64,000 bases of DNA from assembly GCF_003096595.1 (NCBI RefSeq), contig NZ_QEKO01000005.1:62001-126000 (forward strand). Direction: 5' to 3'. The translations under genes and the position numbers were made by a program. Position 1 is the first letter of the stretch; each line of letters opens with the position of its first letter. Below the pieces are notes generated by a model. That model was not told the origin of the DNA. It saw only the letters and a list, made by a program, of their open reading frames with translations, and did not search any database. This document shows positions 1 through 9,021 of this stretch, piece by piece. This DNA is from Pusillimonas noertemannii. Its GTDB lineage: Bacteria > Pseudomonadota > Gammaproteobacteria > Burkholderiales > Burkholderiaceae_B.

Positions 1-1
1 C

Positions 2-532
2 AGTTCGCTGCCGGTATGGTCGCAGGCCCAGCCCGTTATGGAAGCCCTGGTCGAAGAACTGCGCCAGTCCAGTTCGGTGGCCGTGCTCGACGGCGATGAA
101 ATCGTCTACGTGCTGCGAGTGCCTGCCCATCGCATCATGTCCATCAACCTGGGCGTGGGCAGCCGGCTGCCCGCCGATTGCACCGCCATGGGCCGAGTCC
201 TGCTGGCCGGCCTGCCTGACGAAGCCTTGGTTCAGCGCATCGAGGCCATGCAATTGGTCGCTCATACGCCGGCCACCATTGTCGATCCCGATGCGCTCAT
301 CGATGAAATCCGCCAGGTGCGGGTGCAGGGCTGGAGCCTGGTCTCGGAAGAGCTTGAGCCGGGCCTGGTTTCCGTCGCCGCGCCCATCCGCAGCCAGAAC
401 GGCCGCGTGGTCGCCGCGCTGAACGTCAGCGGTCACGCCCGCGCCATCACCCCCGAACATCTGCTGAAGGTCTGCCTGCCCCGCCTGCTTGCCGCGGCGG
501 CAAAGATCAACATGCTTACAAGCGCTCGTTAA
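2..532 (+). CDS. IclR-family transcriptional regulator, C-terminal part (5' end outside window)
   Basis: The reading frame is open from the window edge, so the N-terminal winged-helix DNA-binding domain is missing. What remains is the effector-binding domain of IclR regulators. The stretch LPADCTAMGRVLLAG and the later SEELEPGLVSVAAPI and NVSGHA motifs are typical of the PcaR/PcaU/PobR branch, which senses aromatic acids. The gene ends at TAA 530-532 and faces a convergent SYLF-lipoprotein gene across a large palindrome. A role in controlling aromatic catabolism fits the nearby pca genes, but the target is inferred only from family and neighbourhood. Confidence 0.88.
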   Translation, partial: SSLPVWSQAQPVMEALVEELRQSSSVAVLDGDEIVYVLRVPAHRIMSINLGVGSRLPADCTAMGRVLLAGLPDEALVQRIEAMQLVAHTPATIVDPDALIDEIRQVRVQGWSLVSEELEPGLVSVAAPIRSQNGRVVAALNVSGHARAITPEHLLKVCLPRLLAAAAKINMLTSAR

Positions 533-553
533 GGCCCTAACAACTAGATGCGA

Positions 554-761
554 GGGTGAGAGGCGGTATGCACTTTGCAGTTCGTCCAGCGTGCGCCGAA
601 TTTCTCTGGTTTGGTCGGGGGCTTTCGGCGACAGCCTGTTCGAATCCCGAGCCGCGTAGCGGCGAGGTTGAGTTCTGCCGCCGCCCGACCAAACCAGAGA
701 AATTCGGGAAGCCCGAAGGGCCGCATGGTGCGGACTGCAAAGTGCATACCGCCTCTCACCC
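554..761. repeat. Large imperfect palindrome (cruciform-type repeat element)
   Basis: Two nested perfect inverted-repeat blocks are visible: a 28-bp arm at 554-581 matches the complement of 734-761, and a 23-bp arm at 597-619 matches the complement of 684-706. The centre (about 620-683) is itself imperfectly palindromic around GCCGC-GTA-GCGGC at 651-663. The element sits in the gap between two convergent genes. It has no T-tract of a simple terminator and encodes no convincing protein. It could be a dispersed palindromic repeat or a bidirectional transcription barrier. Confidence 0.85.
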
Positions 762-801
762 GGCTAAAGAGCCCCGATTCCGCCGCCGCCAGCCTCGTCG
801 C

Positions 802-1428
802 TTACTTGGCCTTTTCGATGGGCGTGGCCTTGCCCCTGTCATCGATGCGATTGACCTTGGTCCCTTCCAGCGACACCCCCGCCATCAGCCCCGCATTGGT
901 CATTACGAATCCCACCACGGGGTCACGCAGCGTATTCAGGTCCACCGAACCGTTGGCGCTGAGGTTCGCCACCGCGACCGTGGCGTCCACGCCCGCCGTC
1001 CAGCCATTGCTCGCCAGGAACTTGTCCAGCGCCTCTTGCGTCTTGAACACGAAGATGATCGCCTTCGATTGCGCGCCCGCCTGCAGGCCGATCGAGCCGC
1101 TGGACGTGCTGTAGTAGCCCTTGTTCTGTCCGCCCACCCGCAACACGCCATCGCCATGCTCTGCGCCGACGATGAAGCCGCCGCCTATCACGCGCGGAAA
1201 AATCAGCACCCCCTTCGCCTGTGCAACCAGCTCGCGCGAGTTCGGCGCCACTTCATAAAGCCGCTTCAGGGCGGCATCGGCCCGCTCGTTGATGCTGTCG
1301 CGCCGCTCGACTCCGCTTTGCTCCGAGCGCGGTACCGTGGTGGTGCAGGCTGTAAGCGCGAGCGCGCCCGTGGTCATCGCCGCCGCCACAAAAAGGCTGC
1401 GGGATATAGAGGCAGTTCTTGTTTTCAT
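802..1428 (-). CDS. SYLF-domain lipid-binding lipoprotein (YSC84-like)
   Basis: The 208-residue protein begins with a lipoprotein signal peptide; the lipobox LTAC places the acylated cysteine at about residue 28. The mature part is a single SYLF/Ysc84 domain with the usual features: AKGVLIFPRVIGGGFIVG, then GGQNKGYYSTSSGSIGLQAG and a C-terminal GLMAGVSLEGTKV block. Such domains bind phosphoinositides in eukaryotes; the bacterial role is not settled. ATG 1428 is chosen because GGAGAAG lies just upstream, whereas the open frame further upstream overlaps another lipoprotein gene. A smaller lipoprotein gene precedes it on the same strand, about 95 nt away. Confidence 0.88.
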   Translation of the reverse strand: MKTRTASISRSLFVAAAMTTGALALTACTTTVPRSEQSGVERRDSINERADAALKRLYEVAPNSRELVAQAKGVLIFPRVIGGGFIVGAEHGDGVLRVGGQNKGYYSTSSGSIGLQAGAQSKAIIFVFKTQEALDKFLASNGWTAGVDATVAVANLSANGSVDLNTLRDPVVGFVMTNAGLMAGVSLEGTKVNRIDDRGKATPIEKAK

Positions 1429-1523
1429 CGCTTCTTCTCCGGGTTGAGGGAATACAGCGCGGTAGCAAGCGGCATTCCCGCCGGCGCCGCGCAAGCCGCC
1501 CCGGCGGGCGGCCTTGCACTCTG

Positions 1524-1718
1524 TTATTTCTGCGCCGTCTTGGCCGCGTCCTGGATGTCGTCCCCGACCTTCTGAATCTCCTGTCCCGCCTGGCTGATGG
1601 CCTTGTCGATTTCCTTGCCGGCCTTTTCGGCGGGGCCTTCCTGTTCGCATCCTGCCAGCGCCAGGGCGGTAAATGCCATGGCGGCGAACTTGGTGATCGA
1701 GCGATTATTCCTGAACAT
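1524..1718 (-). CDS. Small helical lipoprotein
   Basis: A 64-residue protein with a clear lipoprotein signal sequence (lipobox LAGC, cysteine at about residue 24) followed by a charged helical tail with repeated AGKEIDKA / AGQEIQKV / DDIQDAAK units. Small cell-envelope lipoproteins of this kind are common in betaproteobacteria and function is unknown. A good ribosome-binding site (GAAAGGGG) precedes ATG 1718. It lies upstream of the SYLF lipoprotein gene in the same direction, so the two may be co-transcribed. Confidence 0.8.
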   Translation of the reverse strand: MFRNNRSITKFAAMAFTALALAGCEQEGPAEKAGKEIDKAISQAGQEIQKVGDDIQDAAKTAQK

Positions 1719-1937
1719 GGTTTCCCCTTTCTTGATGTTGGTTCTGGTCGCCGGGGCCTTGTAATGTTAATTGGCCTTAGGTGACGCAGGCATTTTCTGC
1801 CAGATCGGGCCCATATTCAACGTCCGCAACAATTGGTCGCGCTTGTCGCTTATTTACTCATTTTTATTATGCGGGTCGCGATGCCGGCCAGGGCGCCTCG
1901 CGGCGGCGGGCGTCCAGGCGCCGCCGTAAGGGTTCGC

Positions 1938-3227
1938 TTATCGGGAATTGACGACCTTGTCGGTGGAAGAGCGTTCCACCACCTGTTGCTGCGGGTCGAC
2001 GACGTAGTCCTGCCCGTCGTGGCGGGCGCGCGTGACCAGGCCCATGCGGTTCATCAGGGCGATGAAGGGCGCGGGGTCGAGTTCTTCGACGTTGACCATG
2101 CCGCCCACGTCCCAGGTGCCGTTGGCGATGAGCAGGGCCGCGGCCACGGCGGGCACGCCCGCGGTGTATGAGATGGCCTGGCTGCCCACCTCGGCAAATG
2201 ACTCTTCATGGTCGCACACGTTGTAGATGAGCACTTCGCGCGGTTCGCCGTGCTTGCTGCCCTTGACGAGGTCGCCGATGCAGGTCTTGCCGGTATAGCC
2301 GGGCGCGAGCGAGGCGGGGTCGGGCAACACGGCCTTGACCACCTCGAGCGGCACCACCTCTTGGCCGCGGGCGGTGCGCACGGGCTGCTCGGAAAGCAGG
2401 CCCAGGTTCTTCAGCACCGTGAACACATTGATGTAGTGGTCGCCGAAGCCCATCCAGAAGCGGATGTTGGGCACGCCCAGGTTCTGCGACATGGAGTGCA
2501 ACTCGTCGTGGCCCGTAAGATAGGTGGTGCTTTTGCCGGTGACCGGAAGGTCCCACTCTTTGCGATGCTCGAACATCTGGTTGGCCTTCCAGCTGTTGTT
2601 CTCCCAGGACCATACGGTAGAGACGAACTCGCGGAAGTTGATTTCCGGATCGAAGTTGGTCGCAAAATAGCGCCCGTGGCTGCCGGCATTGACATCGATG
2701 ATGTCGATGGAATCGACGCTGTCGAAATAGCTGTCGATGGCATAACGCGCATAGGCGTTGACTACGCCGGGGTCGAAGCCCACGCCCAGCACGGCGGTGA
2801 CGCGGGCCTCTTTGCAGGCCTGGCGGCGCTTCCACTCGTAGTTGGCATACCAGGGCGGCGCCTCGCACACCTTGGCGGGGTCTTCATGGATGGCGGTGTC
2901 CATGTAGGCGGCGCCGGTTTCGATGCAGGCCTGCAGCACCGACATGTTCAGGAAGGGCGAGCCCACGTTGATGACGATCTGGCTGCGGGTGGCGCGGATC
3001 AGGAACTTGGTGGCCTCGACGTCCATGGCGTCCAACTGGTGGGCCTGCAGCAGGCCGGGCTTGCGCAGGCTGCCTTTCTCGTGCACCGACTCGATGATGG
3101 CCTGGCACTTGGACAGGGTGCGCGATGCGATGTGGATGTCGCCCAGCTGGACATTGTTCTGGGCGCACTTGTGGGCAACGACATGGGCGACCCCGCCGGC
3201 ACCGATGATGAGGACATTGCGTTTCAT
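1938..3227 (-). CDS. Saccharopine-dehydrogenase-family carboxynorspermidine synthase/dehydrogenase
   Basis: This 429-residue protein opens with a Rossmann nucleotide-binding motif (IIGAGGVAHVVAHK) and continues with the saccharopine reductase fold, including GVGFDPGVVNAYARYA and the C-terminal VPAVAAALLIANGTW. In Vibrio and related bacteria this family reductively condenses aspartate semialdehyde with a diamine to form carboxynorspermidine or carboxyspermidine. The next gene upstream encodes the matching decarboxylase, which supports the assignment. ATG 3227 has AGAGAG upstream; an in-frame TTG at 3248 is less likely. Reverse strand, third gene of an apparent operon with XRE regulator and nspC. 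Confidence 0.9.
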   Translation of the reverse strand: MKRNVLIIGAGGVAHVVAHKCAQNNVQLGDIHIASRTLSKCQAIIESVHEKGSLRKPGLLQAHQLDAMDVEATKFLIRATRSQIVINVGSPFLNMSVLQACIETGAAYMDTAIHEDPAKVCEAPPWYANYEWKRRQACKEARVTAVLGVGFDPGVVNAYARYAIDSYFDSVDSIDIIDVNAGSHGRYFATNFDPEINFREFVSTVWSWENNSWKANQMFEHRKEWDLPVTGKSTTYLTGHDELHSMSQNLGVPNIRFWMGFGDHYINVFTVLKNLGLLSEQPVRTARGQEVVPLEVVKAVLPDPASLAPGYTGKTCIGDLVKGSKHGEPREVLIYNVCDHEESFAEVGSQAISYTAGVPAVAAALLIANGTWDVGGMVNVEELDPAPFIALMNRMGLVTRARHDGQDYVVDPQQQVVERSSTDKVVNSR

Positions 3228-3263
3228 GGATGTGCTCTCTTTTTTCAAGTCAGGTTGATGTCG

Positions 3264-4361
3264 TCAGGAAAGGCTGCCGACATAGTCGTCAAAGGAAAAC
3301 GCCCGTACCAGGCGCACGCTGCCATCGGCCTTGCGGATGGCGATTGCCGGCATGTCGATGCCGTTGAACCAGTTCTTCTTGACCATGGTGTAGCCGCCCG
3401 CATCGCCGATGGAGATGCGGTCGCCCACTTGCAGCGGCTGCTCGAACAAGCCTTCGCCGAAGATGTCGCCGGCCAGGCAGGTCTTGCCGCAGATCTCATA
3501 GGCATGCTCGCCGCGGCCCTGGCCTATGGGAGCGGTTTCGCGGTAGATGAGCAGGTCGAGCATGTGGGCTTCGGTCGAGCTGTCGACCACGGCCAGGTTC
3601 TTGCCGCGGAAGCCGACGTCGAGCACGCTGACCTCGAGCGTGGTGGTGTGGCGCACGGCCGCTTCGCCAGGCTCGAGATACACCTGCACGCCATAGTCTT
3701 GCGCAAAGCGCTTCAGGCGGTCGCAAAGCGCGTCGACCGCATAGCCGGGCTCGGTGAAGCTGATGCCGCCCCCCAGGCTGACCCACTTGAGCCGGCGCAG
3801 GATGTCGCCGTAGCGCTGCTCGACCTGGCCCAGCAGGGCGTCGAAGCTTTCGAAGCGGTCGTTCTCGCAGTTGTTGTGGATCATCACGCCGTCGAGGCGG
3901 TCAATAATCGACAGGATGCGCTCGGGGTCGGTTTCGCCCAGGCGGCTGAAGGGGCGGGCGGGGTCGGCCAGATCGAAGCCCGCGCAGCTTACGCCGGGGT
4001 TCAGGCGCAGGCCCTTGGGCTTGCCGCCCGCGCGCGATTCGAAGCGCAGGAACTGGTTGAGCGAATTGAAGATGATCTTGTCGCTGTGGGCCACGACCTC
4101 ATCGATCTCGTGGTCGGAGAAGGCCACGCTGTAGGCGTGGGTTTCTTTACCGAATTTCTGGCGCCCCAGCTTCACTTCATACAGCGACGAAGAAGTGGTG
4201 CCGTCCATGTGGGGGCTCATCAGGTCGAATGCCGACCATGTGGCAAAGCACTTGAGCGCAAGCAGCAGCTTGGCGCCGGAGCGTTCGCGGATGCGGTCCA
4301 TGACCTGCATGTTGCGCATCAGGGCTGATTCATCGATCAGGTAGTAAGGCGTTGGAATCAT
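3264..4361 (-). CDS. nspC: Carboxynorspermidine/carboxyspermidine decarboxylase
   Basis: The 365-residue PLP enzyme belongs to the alanine-racemase-fold decarboxylases. The predicted PLP lysine is K37 in LLALKCFATW; the VSLGGGISFTEPGY glycine loop and the C-terminal GDAGGYTMVKKNWFNG block are family features. It would release CO2 from carboxynorspermidine or carboxyspermidine to give norspermidine or spermidine, completing a route that does not use S-adenosylmethionine decarboxylase. Start ATG 4361 fits the conserved MIPTPYYLID beginning. It lies 14 nt after the XRE gene and 36 nt before the dehydrogenase gene, so one operon is likely. Confidence 0.93.
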   Translation of the reverse strand: MIPTPYYLIDESALMRNMQVMDRIRERSGAKLLLALKCFATWSAFDLMSPHMDGTTSSSLYEVKLGRQKFGKETHAYSVAFSDHEIDEVVAHSDKIIFNSLNQFLRFESRAGGKPKGLRLNPGVSCAGFDLADPARPFSRLGETDPERILSIIDRLDGVMIHNNCENDRFESFDALLGQVEQRYGDILRRLKWVSLGGGISFTEPGYAVDALCDRLKRFAQDYGVQVYLEPGEAAVRHTTTLEVSVLDVGFRGKNLAVVDSSTEAHMLDLLIYRETAPIGQGRGEHAYEICGKTCLAGDIFGEGLFEQPLQVGDRISIGDAGGYTMVKKNWFNGIDMPAIAIRKADGSVRLVRAFSFDDYVGSLS

Positions 4362-4375
4362 TGATTGTTGAAAAG

Positions 4376-4729
4376 TCAGGGTGAGTCGAGGCCGGCCGGC
4401 TTGCGGCCTCGTTTCTTGGGATCCATGTGCATTTCGCCGCGATGGTCGATGACCATGGGCGGCTGGTCGGGAAAGGTGGCTACCAGTGTGAGCTGGCCGC
4501 CGATGCATTCGACGTAGTGGCGCAGGGTGGACAGCAGCATGTCGCTGCGCTTTTCCAGGCGCGAGATGGTGTCCTGGCCCACGCCCAGCGCCGCCGCCAG
4601 CTCTTCCTGCGTCTGGCCGGCGCGCTTGCGCAGTTCTTTCAGCGTGGTGAGCGCCATGGGCTCGGCTAGCGCCAGCCCATTGTCATGGGGCGCCTGGGTT
4701 GCGGCCGCGTCTTTGTGCTTCTTTGCCAT
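4376..4729 (-). CDS. XRE/Cro-type helix-turn-helix regulator
   Basis: A 117-residue protein with a central helix-turn-helix (LKELRKRAGQTQEELAAALG, then VGQDTISRLEKR) followed by a short domain (LRHYVECIGGQLTLVATFPD) like that of HigA-type antitoxins. No toxin-like gene is found directly upstream or downstream, so it is probably a stand-alone regulator. It is the first gene of a tight cluster with nspC and the dehydrogenase, which suggests autoregulation and control of polyamine synthesis, though that is inferred. The C-terminus ends in a basic KKRGRKP tail. Confidence 0.85.
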   Translation of the reverse strand: MAKKHKDAAATQAPHDNGLALAEPMALTTLKELRKRAGQTQEELAAALGVGQDTISRLEKRSDMLLSTLRHYVECIGGQLTLVATFPDQPPMVIDHRGEMHMDPKKRGRKPAGLDSP

Positions 4730-4927
4730 ATAGAGTGGGTCTCGTTTTGGACAAGGGGGAGATTATGTCTTAAAGGCCATATGGTGTCAAATGCATATTT
4801 GTCTTGCGATGCGGAAGGGCAAATCATGCTTTTACAGGAGTCCGGCCCATGCTCTGGTTCGGAAGCAGCAGGCAGGGCGAAGAGGCGAGGAGGGTGGAGG
4901 GAAGTGAAGGAGGCGGCAGCGATGTAA

Positions 4928-4965
4928 AGAGAAACGCCCGCCGCGTCGGGTGGACGCGGCGGGCG
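4928..4965 (-). terminator. Rho-independent terminator after pcaG
   Basis: A 13-bp perfect GC-rich stem (arms 4935-4947 and 4953-4965, 5-nt loop) lies about 60 nt beyond the pcaG stop codon. Read on the reverse strand it is followed by TTTCTCTTT. The rest of 4730-4930 holds the promoter region of the XRE-nspC operon but no recognisable gene. Confidence 0.75.
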
Positions 4966-5024
4966 CGGGGTGAGCGGTTGGGGCCTGTCGGACAGGCCCG
5001 GAGCCGCCCGGCGTCTTCAGCGGA

Positions 5025-5662
5025 TCAGACGTCGAAGAACACGGTTTCGTCCGGGCCCTGGATATGGACGTCGAACTGGTAGACCACCTGGCCGTCTTTC
5101 TCGGTGCGCTCGGCAATGAGGGTCTTGCGGCGCTCGACCCATTCGATGCCGTTCAGGATGGGGTCCTTGGCATTGGCTTCCTGCTCGTCGGAGAAGTACA
5201 CGCGGGTGTGCAGGCCGATGTTGATGCCGCGCGCCACGATCCACACATTGATGTGCGGCGCCATGAGCTTGCCGTGCCGGCCCACCACCGCGCCGGGCTT
5301 GACGGTGTCGAAGCTGTACACGCCGGTCTGGAAGTCGGACGTGCCGCGTCCCCAGCCGCGGAAGCTGGGATCGATGGGCTTGTCTTCCTGCTTGTCGGCG
5401 GGATGGTTGTAGCGGCCCGCCGCGTTGGCCTGCCAGATCTCGAGCAGCACGTCGCGGATCAGCGCGCCGCTGCCGTCGAACACCCGGCCCTCGAGGCGGA
5501 TGCGCTCGCCCTTGGTTTCAGGCGTGACCAGCACGTTGCCGAAGTTGTTTTCGAAGATGTCGAAGCCGGCCTGCTTGGGGGCCAGGCCGATGTGCACGTA
5601 TGGACCCGCGGTTTGCGAAGCGGTTTCCTTCAGGTAGAAGGGCTTGTTGAGTTCCCTGAACA

Positions 5663-5663
<1 letters not shown>
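5025..5663 (-). CDS. pcaG: Protocatechuate 3,4-dioxygenase, alpha subunit
   Basis: The 212-residue protein has the intradiol dioxygenase beta-sandwich fold: LKETASQTAGPYVHIGL near the N-terminus and IWQANAAGRYNHP in the middle. It lacks the full tyrosine/histidine iron ligand set found in the beta subunit, as expected for alpha. With PcaH it forms the enzyme that cleaves protocatechuate to 3-carboxy-cis,cis-muconate. Its ATG overlaps the pcaH stop in a TAATG junction, so the two are translationally coupled and would be made in equal amounts. Confidence 0.95.
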
Positions 5664-6564
<901 letters not shown>

Positions 6565-7530
6565 ATGGCGTCGATCGACACGCAGCAGTTCAACAGCCGC
6601 ATTCGCCTGCGGCACATCCAGTGCTTTGTCGCGGTGGCGCAAGAGCAGCACTTGCGCAAGGCGGCCGAGCGCCTTCACCTGAGCCAGCCGGCCGTGTCCA
6701 AGACACTGGCCGAACTCGAAGAGTTGATGGGCACACGCCTGATGGAGCGAGGCCGCTTCGGCGCCCGGCTTACGCGCGACGGGCAGTCCTTTCTGGCTCA
6801 CGCGCTGTCGGTGCTGGAAGCCCTTGAAGGCGCGCGCCGCGCCATGCTCGACGAAGCCACCGGCACGCTCGAGGTCGTTCGCGTGGGGGCTCTGCCCACC
6901 GTCGCCCCCGACCTGCTGCCGCTGGCGCTGGCCGAATTCCGGCATGTCTGGCCCGAGGCCAAGGTCGACATCCAGATTGCGGCCAATGCGCCCCTGCTCG
7001 ACAAGCTGCGTTCGGGCGAGGTGGATTTCGTGCTGGGCCGCATGGCCGACCCCGAGGCCATGGTGGGCCTGTCGTTCGAGCTGCTGTACGTAGAGCCGCT
7101 GGTGGCGGTGGCGGCCGCCGGCCATCCTCTGTTCCAAGAGGCCGACGCGGGCTTGCACCGCATTCTCGAGTTTCCCCTCATCGTGTCCACGCGGGGCACG
7201 GTGCCCCGCCATAACACCGAGAGCTTCTTGCGCTCCCGCGGCCTGGACCTGCCGTCGAACTGCCTTGAAACGCTCTCTGTATCGGTGGCGCGGCTGGTGG
7301 CCATACGGTCCGACTCTGTGTGGTTCACCCCCATGGGGGCGGTGCGCGAAGACCTGGCCCAGGGCCTGCTGCGCCGCCTGCCGCTGGTTACGGGCGGCAC
7401 CGAAGAGCCCGTCGGCCTGCTGCACCGAAGCGAAGCCCAGCCCGGGCGCTGCGCTGCTTCGTTGATGAAGATCCTGCGCGAAACGGCCGAACTCAGGCGA
7501 GGCTCCGGCGGGGCCTGGACCCTTGTTTGA
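6565..7530 (+). CDS. pcaQ: LysR-type activator of protocatechuate genes
   Basis: A 321-residue LysR protein. Residues 15-75 form the winged helix (RHIQCFVAVAQEQHLRKAAE then LHLSQPAVSKTLAELEELMG), followed by a periplasmic-binding-like effector domain. The N-terminal IRLRHIQCFVAVAQE signature and divergent placement beside pcaHG mark it as PcaQ, which in other proteobacteria responds to 3-carboxymuconate or its lactone and activates pca genes. Two solute-binding protein genes follow on the same strand after an apparent new promoter (TTGACA at 7527-7532). Confidence 0.9.
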   Translation: MASIDTQQFNSRIRLRHIQCFVAVAQEQHLRKAAERLHLSQPAVSKTLAELEELMGTRLMERGRFGARLTRDGQSFLAHALSVLEALEGARRAMLDEATGTLEVVRVGALPTVAPDLLPLALAEFRHVWPEAKVDIQIAANAPLLDKLRSGEVDFVLGRMADPEAMVGLSFELLYVEPLVAVAAAGHPLFQEADAGLHRILEFPLIVSTRGTVPRHNTESFLRSRGLDLPSNCLETLSVSVARLVAIRSDSVWFTPMGAVREDLAQGLLRRLPLVTGGTEEPVGLLHRSEAQPGRCAASLMKILRETAELRRGSGGAWTLV

Positions 7531-7657
7531 CAAACTGCCCCCGGCCTTCTAACCTACCGCGTATGTGTTCTTTACATGAATAAAAGTTCGCATAACGAAC
7601 AATTTAATGGGCCGAAAGGGCGTTGCCCCCAGGCTGTTTTACCGCGGGAGTTTCTCA

Positions 7658-8827
7658 ATGCGTATCCGTAAAACCTTTCTGGCCGTCGCCCTGGCGCTCG
7701 GCGCAACCGGCGCCGCGCAGGCCGCCGATGACCTCAAGATCGGCATGGTGCTGCCCATGTCGGGCCCCTTCGCCGCCTATGGCGAACAAATTCTGGCAGG
7801 CGCGCGCCTGTACCTGCAGCAGCACGATGAAAAGCTGGGCGACCGCAAGGTAGAACTCGTCGTCAAGGACGACACCGGCGTTGCGCCGGCCGTCAGCCGC
7901 CGCGTTGCACAGGAACTGGTCAACCGCGACAAGGTCGATGTGCTGGCGGGCTTCGGCCTTACCCCTTCGGCCTTTGCCGTGGGCCCTCTGGCCACGCAGG
8001 CCAAGGTACCCATGGTCGTCATGAATGCGGCCACTTCGTCGGTGACCGAGAAGTCGCCCTATATCGTGCGCACCTCGATGGCGCTGCCCCAGATCACCGC
8101 GCCCATCGCCACATGGGCGGTTGAAAACGGCATCAAGCGGGTCTACACGGTGGTGGCCGACTACGGCCCCGGCCACGACGCCGAGAAGCAGTTCATCGAA
8201 ACCTTTACCGAGGCGGGCGGCGAGATCGTGGGCCAGGTCCGCACTCCGGTCGCCAACCCCGACTTTGCCCCGTTCTTGCAGCGAGTCAAAGACACCAAGC
8301 CCGACGCGGTCTTCCTTTTCGTGCCTGCAGGCGAGCAGGGCGTGTCCTTCCTCAAGGGCTACCAAGAGCGTGGGCTGGCCGACGAAGGCATCAAGCTCAT
8401 CTCCACCGGCGACCTGACCGATGAAGACGTGCTCGACGCCATGGGCCAGTCGGTAGGCGTGATGACCTCGTTCCATTATTCCGAGGCGCACGATTCCGAG
8501 CTGAACAAGCAATACGTGCAAAGCTACTACAAGGCCTACCCCGGCAAGCGTCCCAACTTCATGTCGGTGGCCGGCTATGACGGCATGCACCTGATAGACG
8601 CCGTGCTCAAGAAGACGGGCGGCGATGCCAGCGGCGACACCTTCATCGAAGCCGCCAAGGGCCTTGCGTGGGAAAGCCCGCGTGGCCAGGTCGCCATCGA
8701 CCCTGAAACCCGCGACATCGTGCAAGACATCTACATCCGCGAAGTGAAGGAAGTGGACGGCAAGCTGCAAAACGTCGAGTTCGACCGCATTCCCGAGTTC
8801 AAGGATCCGGTCAAGGCTAAAAACTAG
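7658..8827 (+). CDS. Periplasmic branched-chain-type ABC solute-binding protein (copy 1)
   Basis: A 389-residue secreted protein. A Sec signal peptide ends around AAQAADD, followed by the type I periplasmic-binding (Leu/Ile/Val) fold beginning LKIGMVLPMSGPFAAYG. Start ATG 7658 has GGGAG upstream and gives a normal signal peptide; the upstream extension does not. Members beside pca genes commonly bind aromatic acids rather than amino acids. No ABC ATPase or permease is encoded nearby, so it must borrow a transporter encoded elsewhere or serve in sensing. It is a close paralogue of the next gene. Confidence 0.9.
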   Translation: MRIRKTFLAVALALGATGAAQAADDLKIGMVLPMSGPFAAYGEQILAGARLYLQQHDEKLGDRKVELVVKDDTGVAPAVSRRVAQELVNRDKVDVLAGFGLTPSAFAVGPLATQAKVPMVVMNAATSSVTEKSPYIVRTSMALPQITAPIATWAVENGIKRVYTVVADYGPGHDAEKQFIETFTEAGGEIVGQVRTPVANPDFAPFLQRVKDTKPDAVFLFVPAGEQGVSFLKGYQERGLADEGIKLISTGDLTDEDVLDAMGQSVGVMTSFHYSEAHDSELNKQYVQSYYKAYPGKRPNFMSVAGYDGMHLIDAVLKKTGGDASGDTFIEAAKGLAWESPRGQVAIDPETRDIVQDIYIREVKEVDGKLQNVEFDRIPEFKDPVKAKN

Positions 8828-8848
8828 GCATTTCCTGTCGTAGGAATG

Positions 8849-8902
8849 GGCCTCGGCGTTTCGGCGCCGAGGCCTTTTTTTTGGCGCCGAGGCCTATTTT
8901 TT
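8849..8902 (+). terminator. Terminator with duplicated 3' arm
   Basis: A hairpin with 10-bp arms (8849-8858 and 8865-8874) followed by eight T residues terminates the first binding-protein gene. Its 3' arm and T-tract are then repeated almost exactly at 8883-8902 (GGCGCCGAGGCCTATTTTTT), as if the end of the terminator had been copied in tandem. Confidence 0.85.
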
Positions 8903-8935
8903 GTTGGCGTAAACCCTAGAGTTTGCCTTTAAGCA

Positions 8936-8964
8936 TTGACAAAAAGTAACCCGCTTTTTAGCCT
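8936..8964 (+). promoter_or_regulatory. Candidate sigma-70 promoter for the second binding protein
   Basis: A perfect TTGACA box at 8936-8941 is followed after 17 nt by TAGCCT (8959-8964), a weak match to TATAAT. It lies just after the upstream terminator and 58 nt before the next start codon, so the two paralogues are probably transcribed separately. Confidence 0.4.
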
Positions 8965-9021
8965 TGCAATGTACATTACCGATCATTCGTAAATATCTCG
9001 ATAATCCCCGGAGGAGTCCCG

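Noticed and set aside
575-1114. Protein-coding genes across the large palindrome
   Set aside because: The frames arise from the inverted repeat itself and from the strand opposite the SYLF lipoprotein; no ribosome-binding site or family match.
2208-4328. Long forward-strand open frame opposite the polyamine genes
   Set aside because: It mirrors the codon structure of two well-recognised reverse-strand genes and its translation has no family features; GC-rich codon bias creates such shadows.
4376-4729. HigBA-type toxin-antitoxin system
   Set aside because: The XRE protein resembles an antitoxin, but neither flank encodes a RelE/HigB-like toxin, even as a broken frame.
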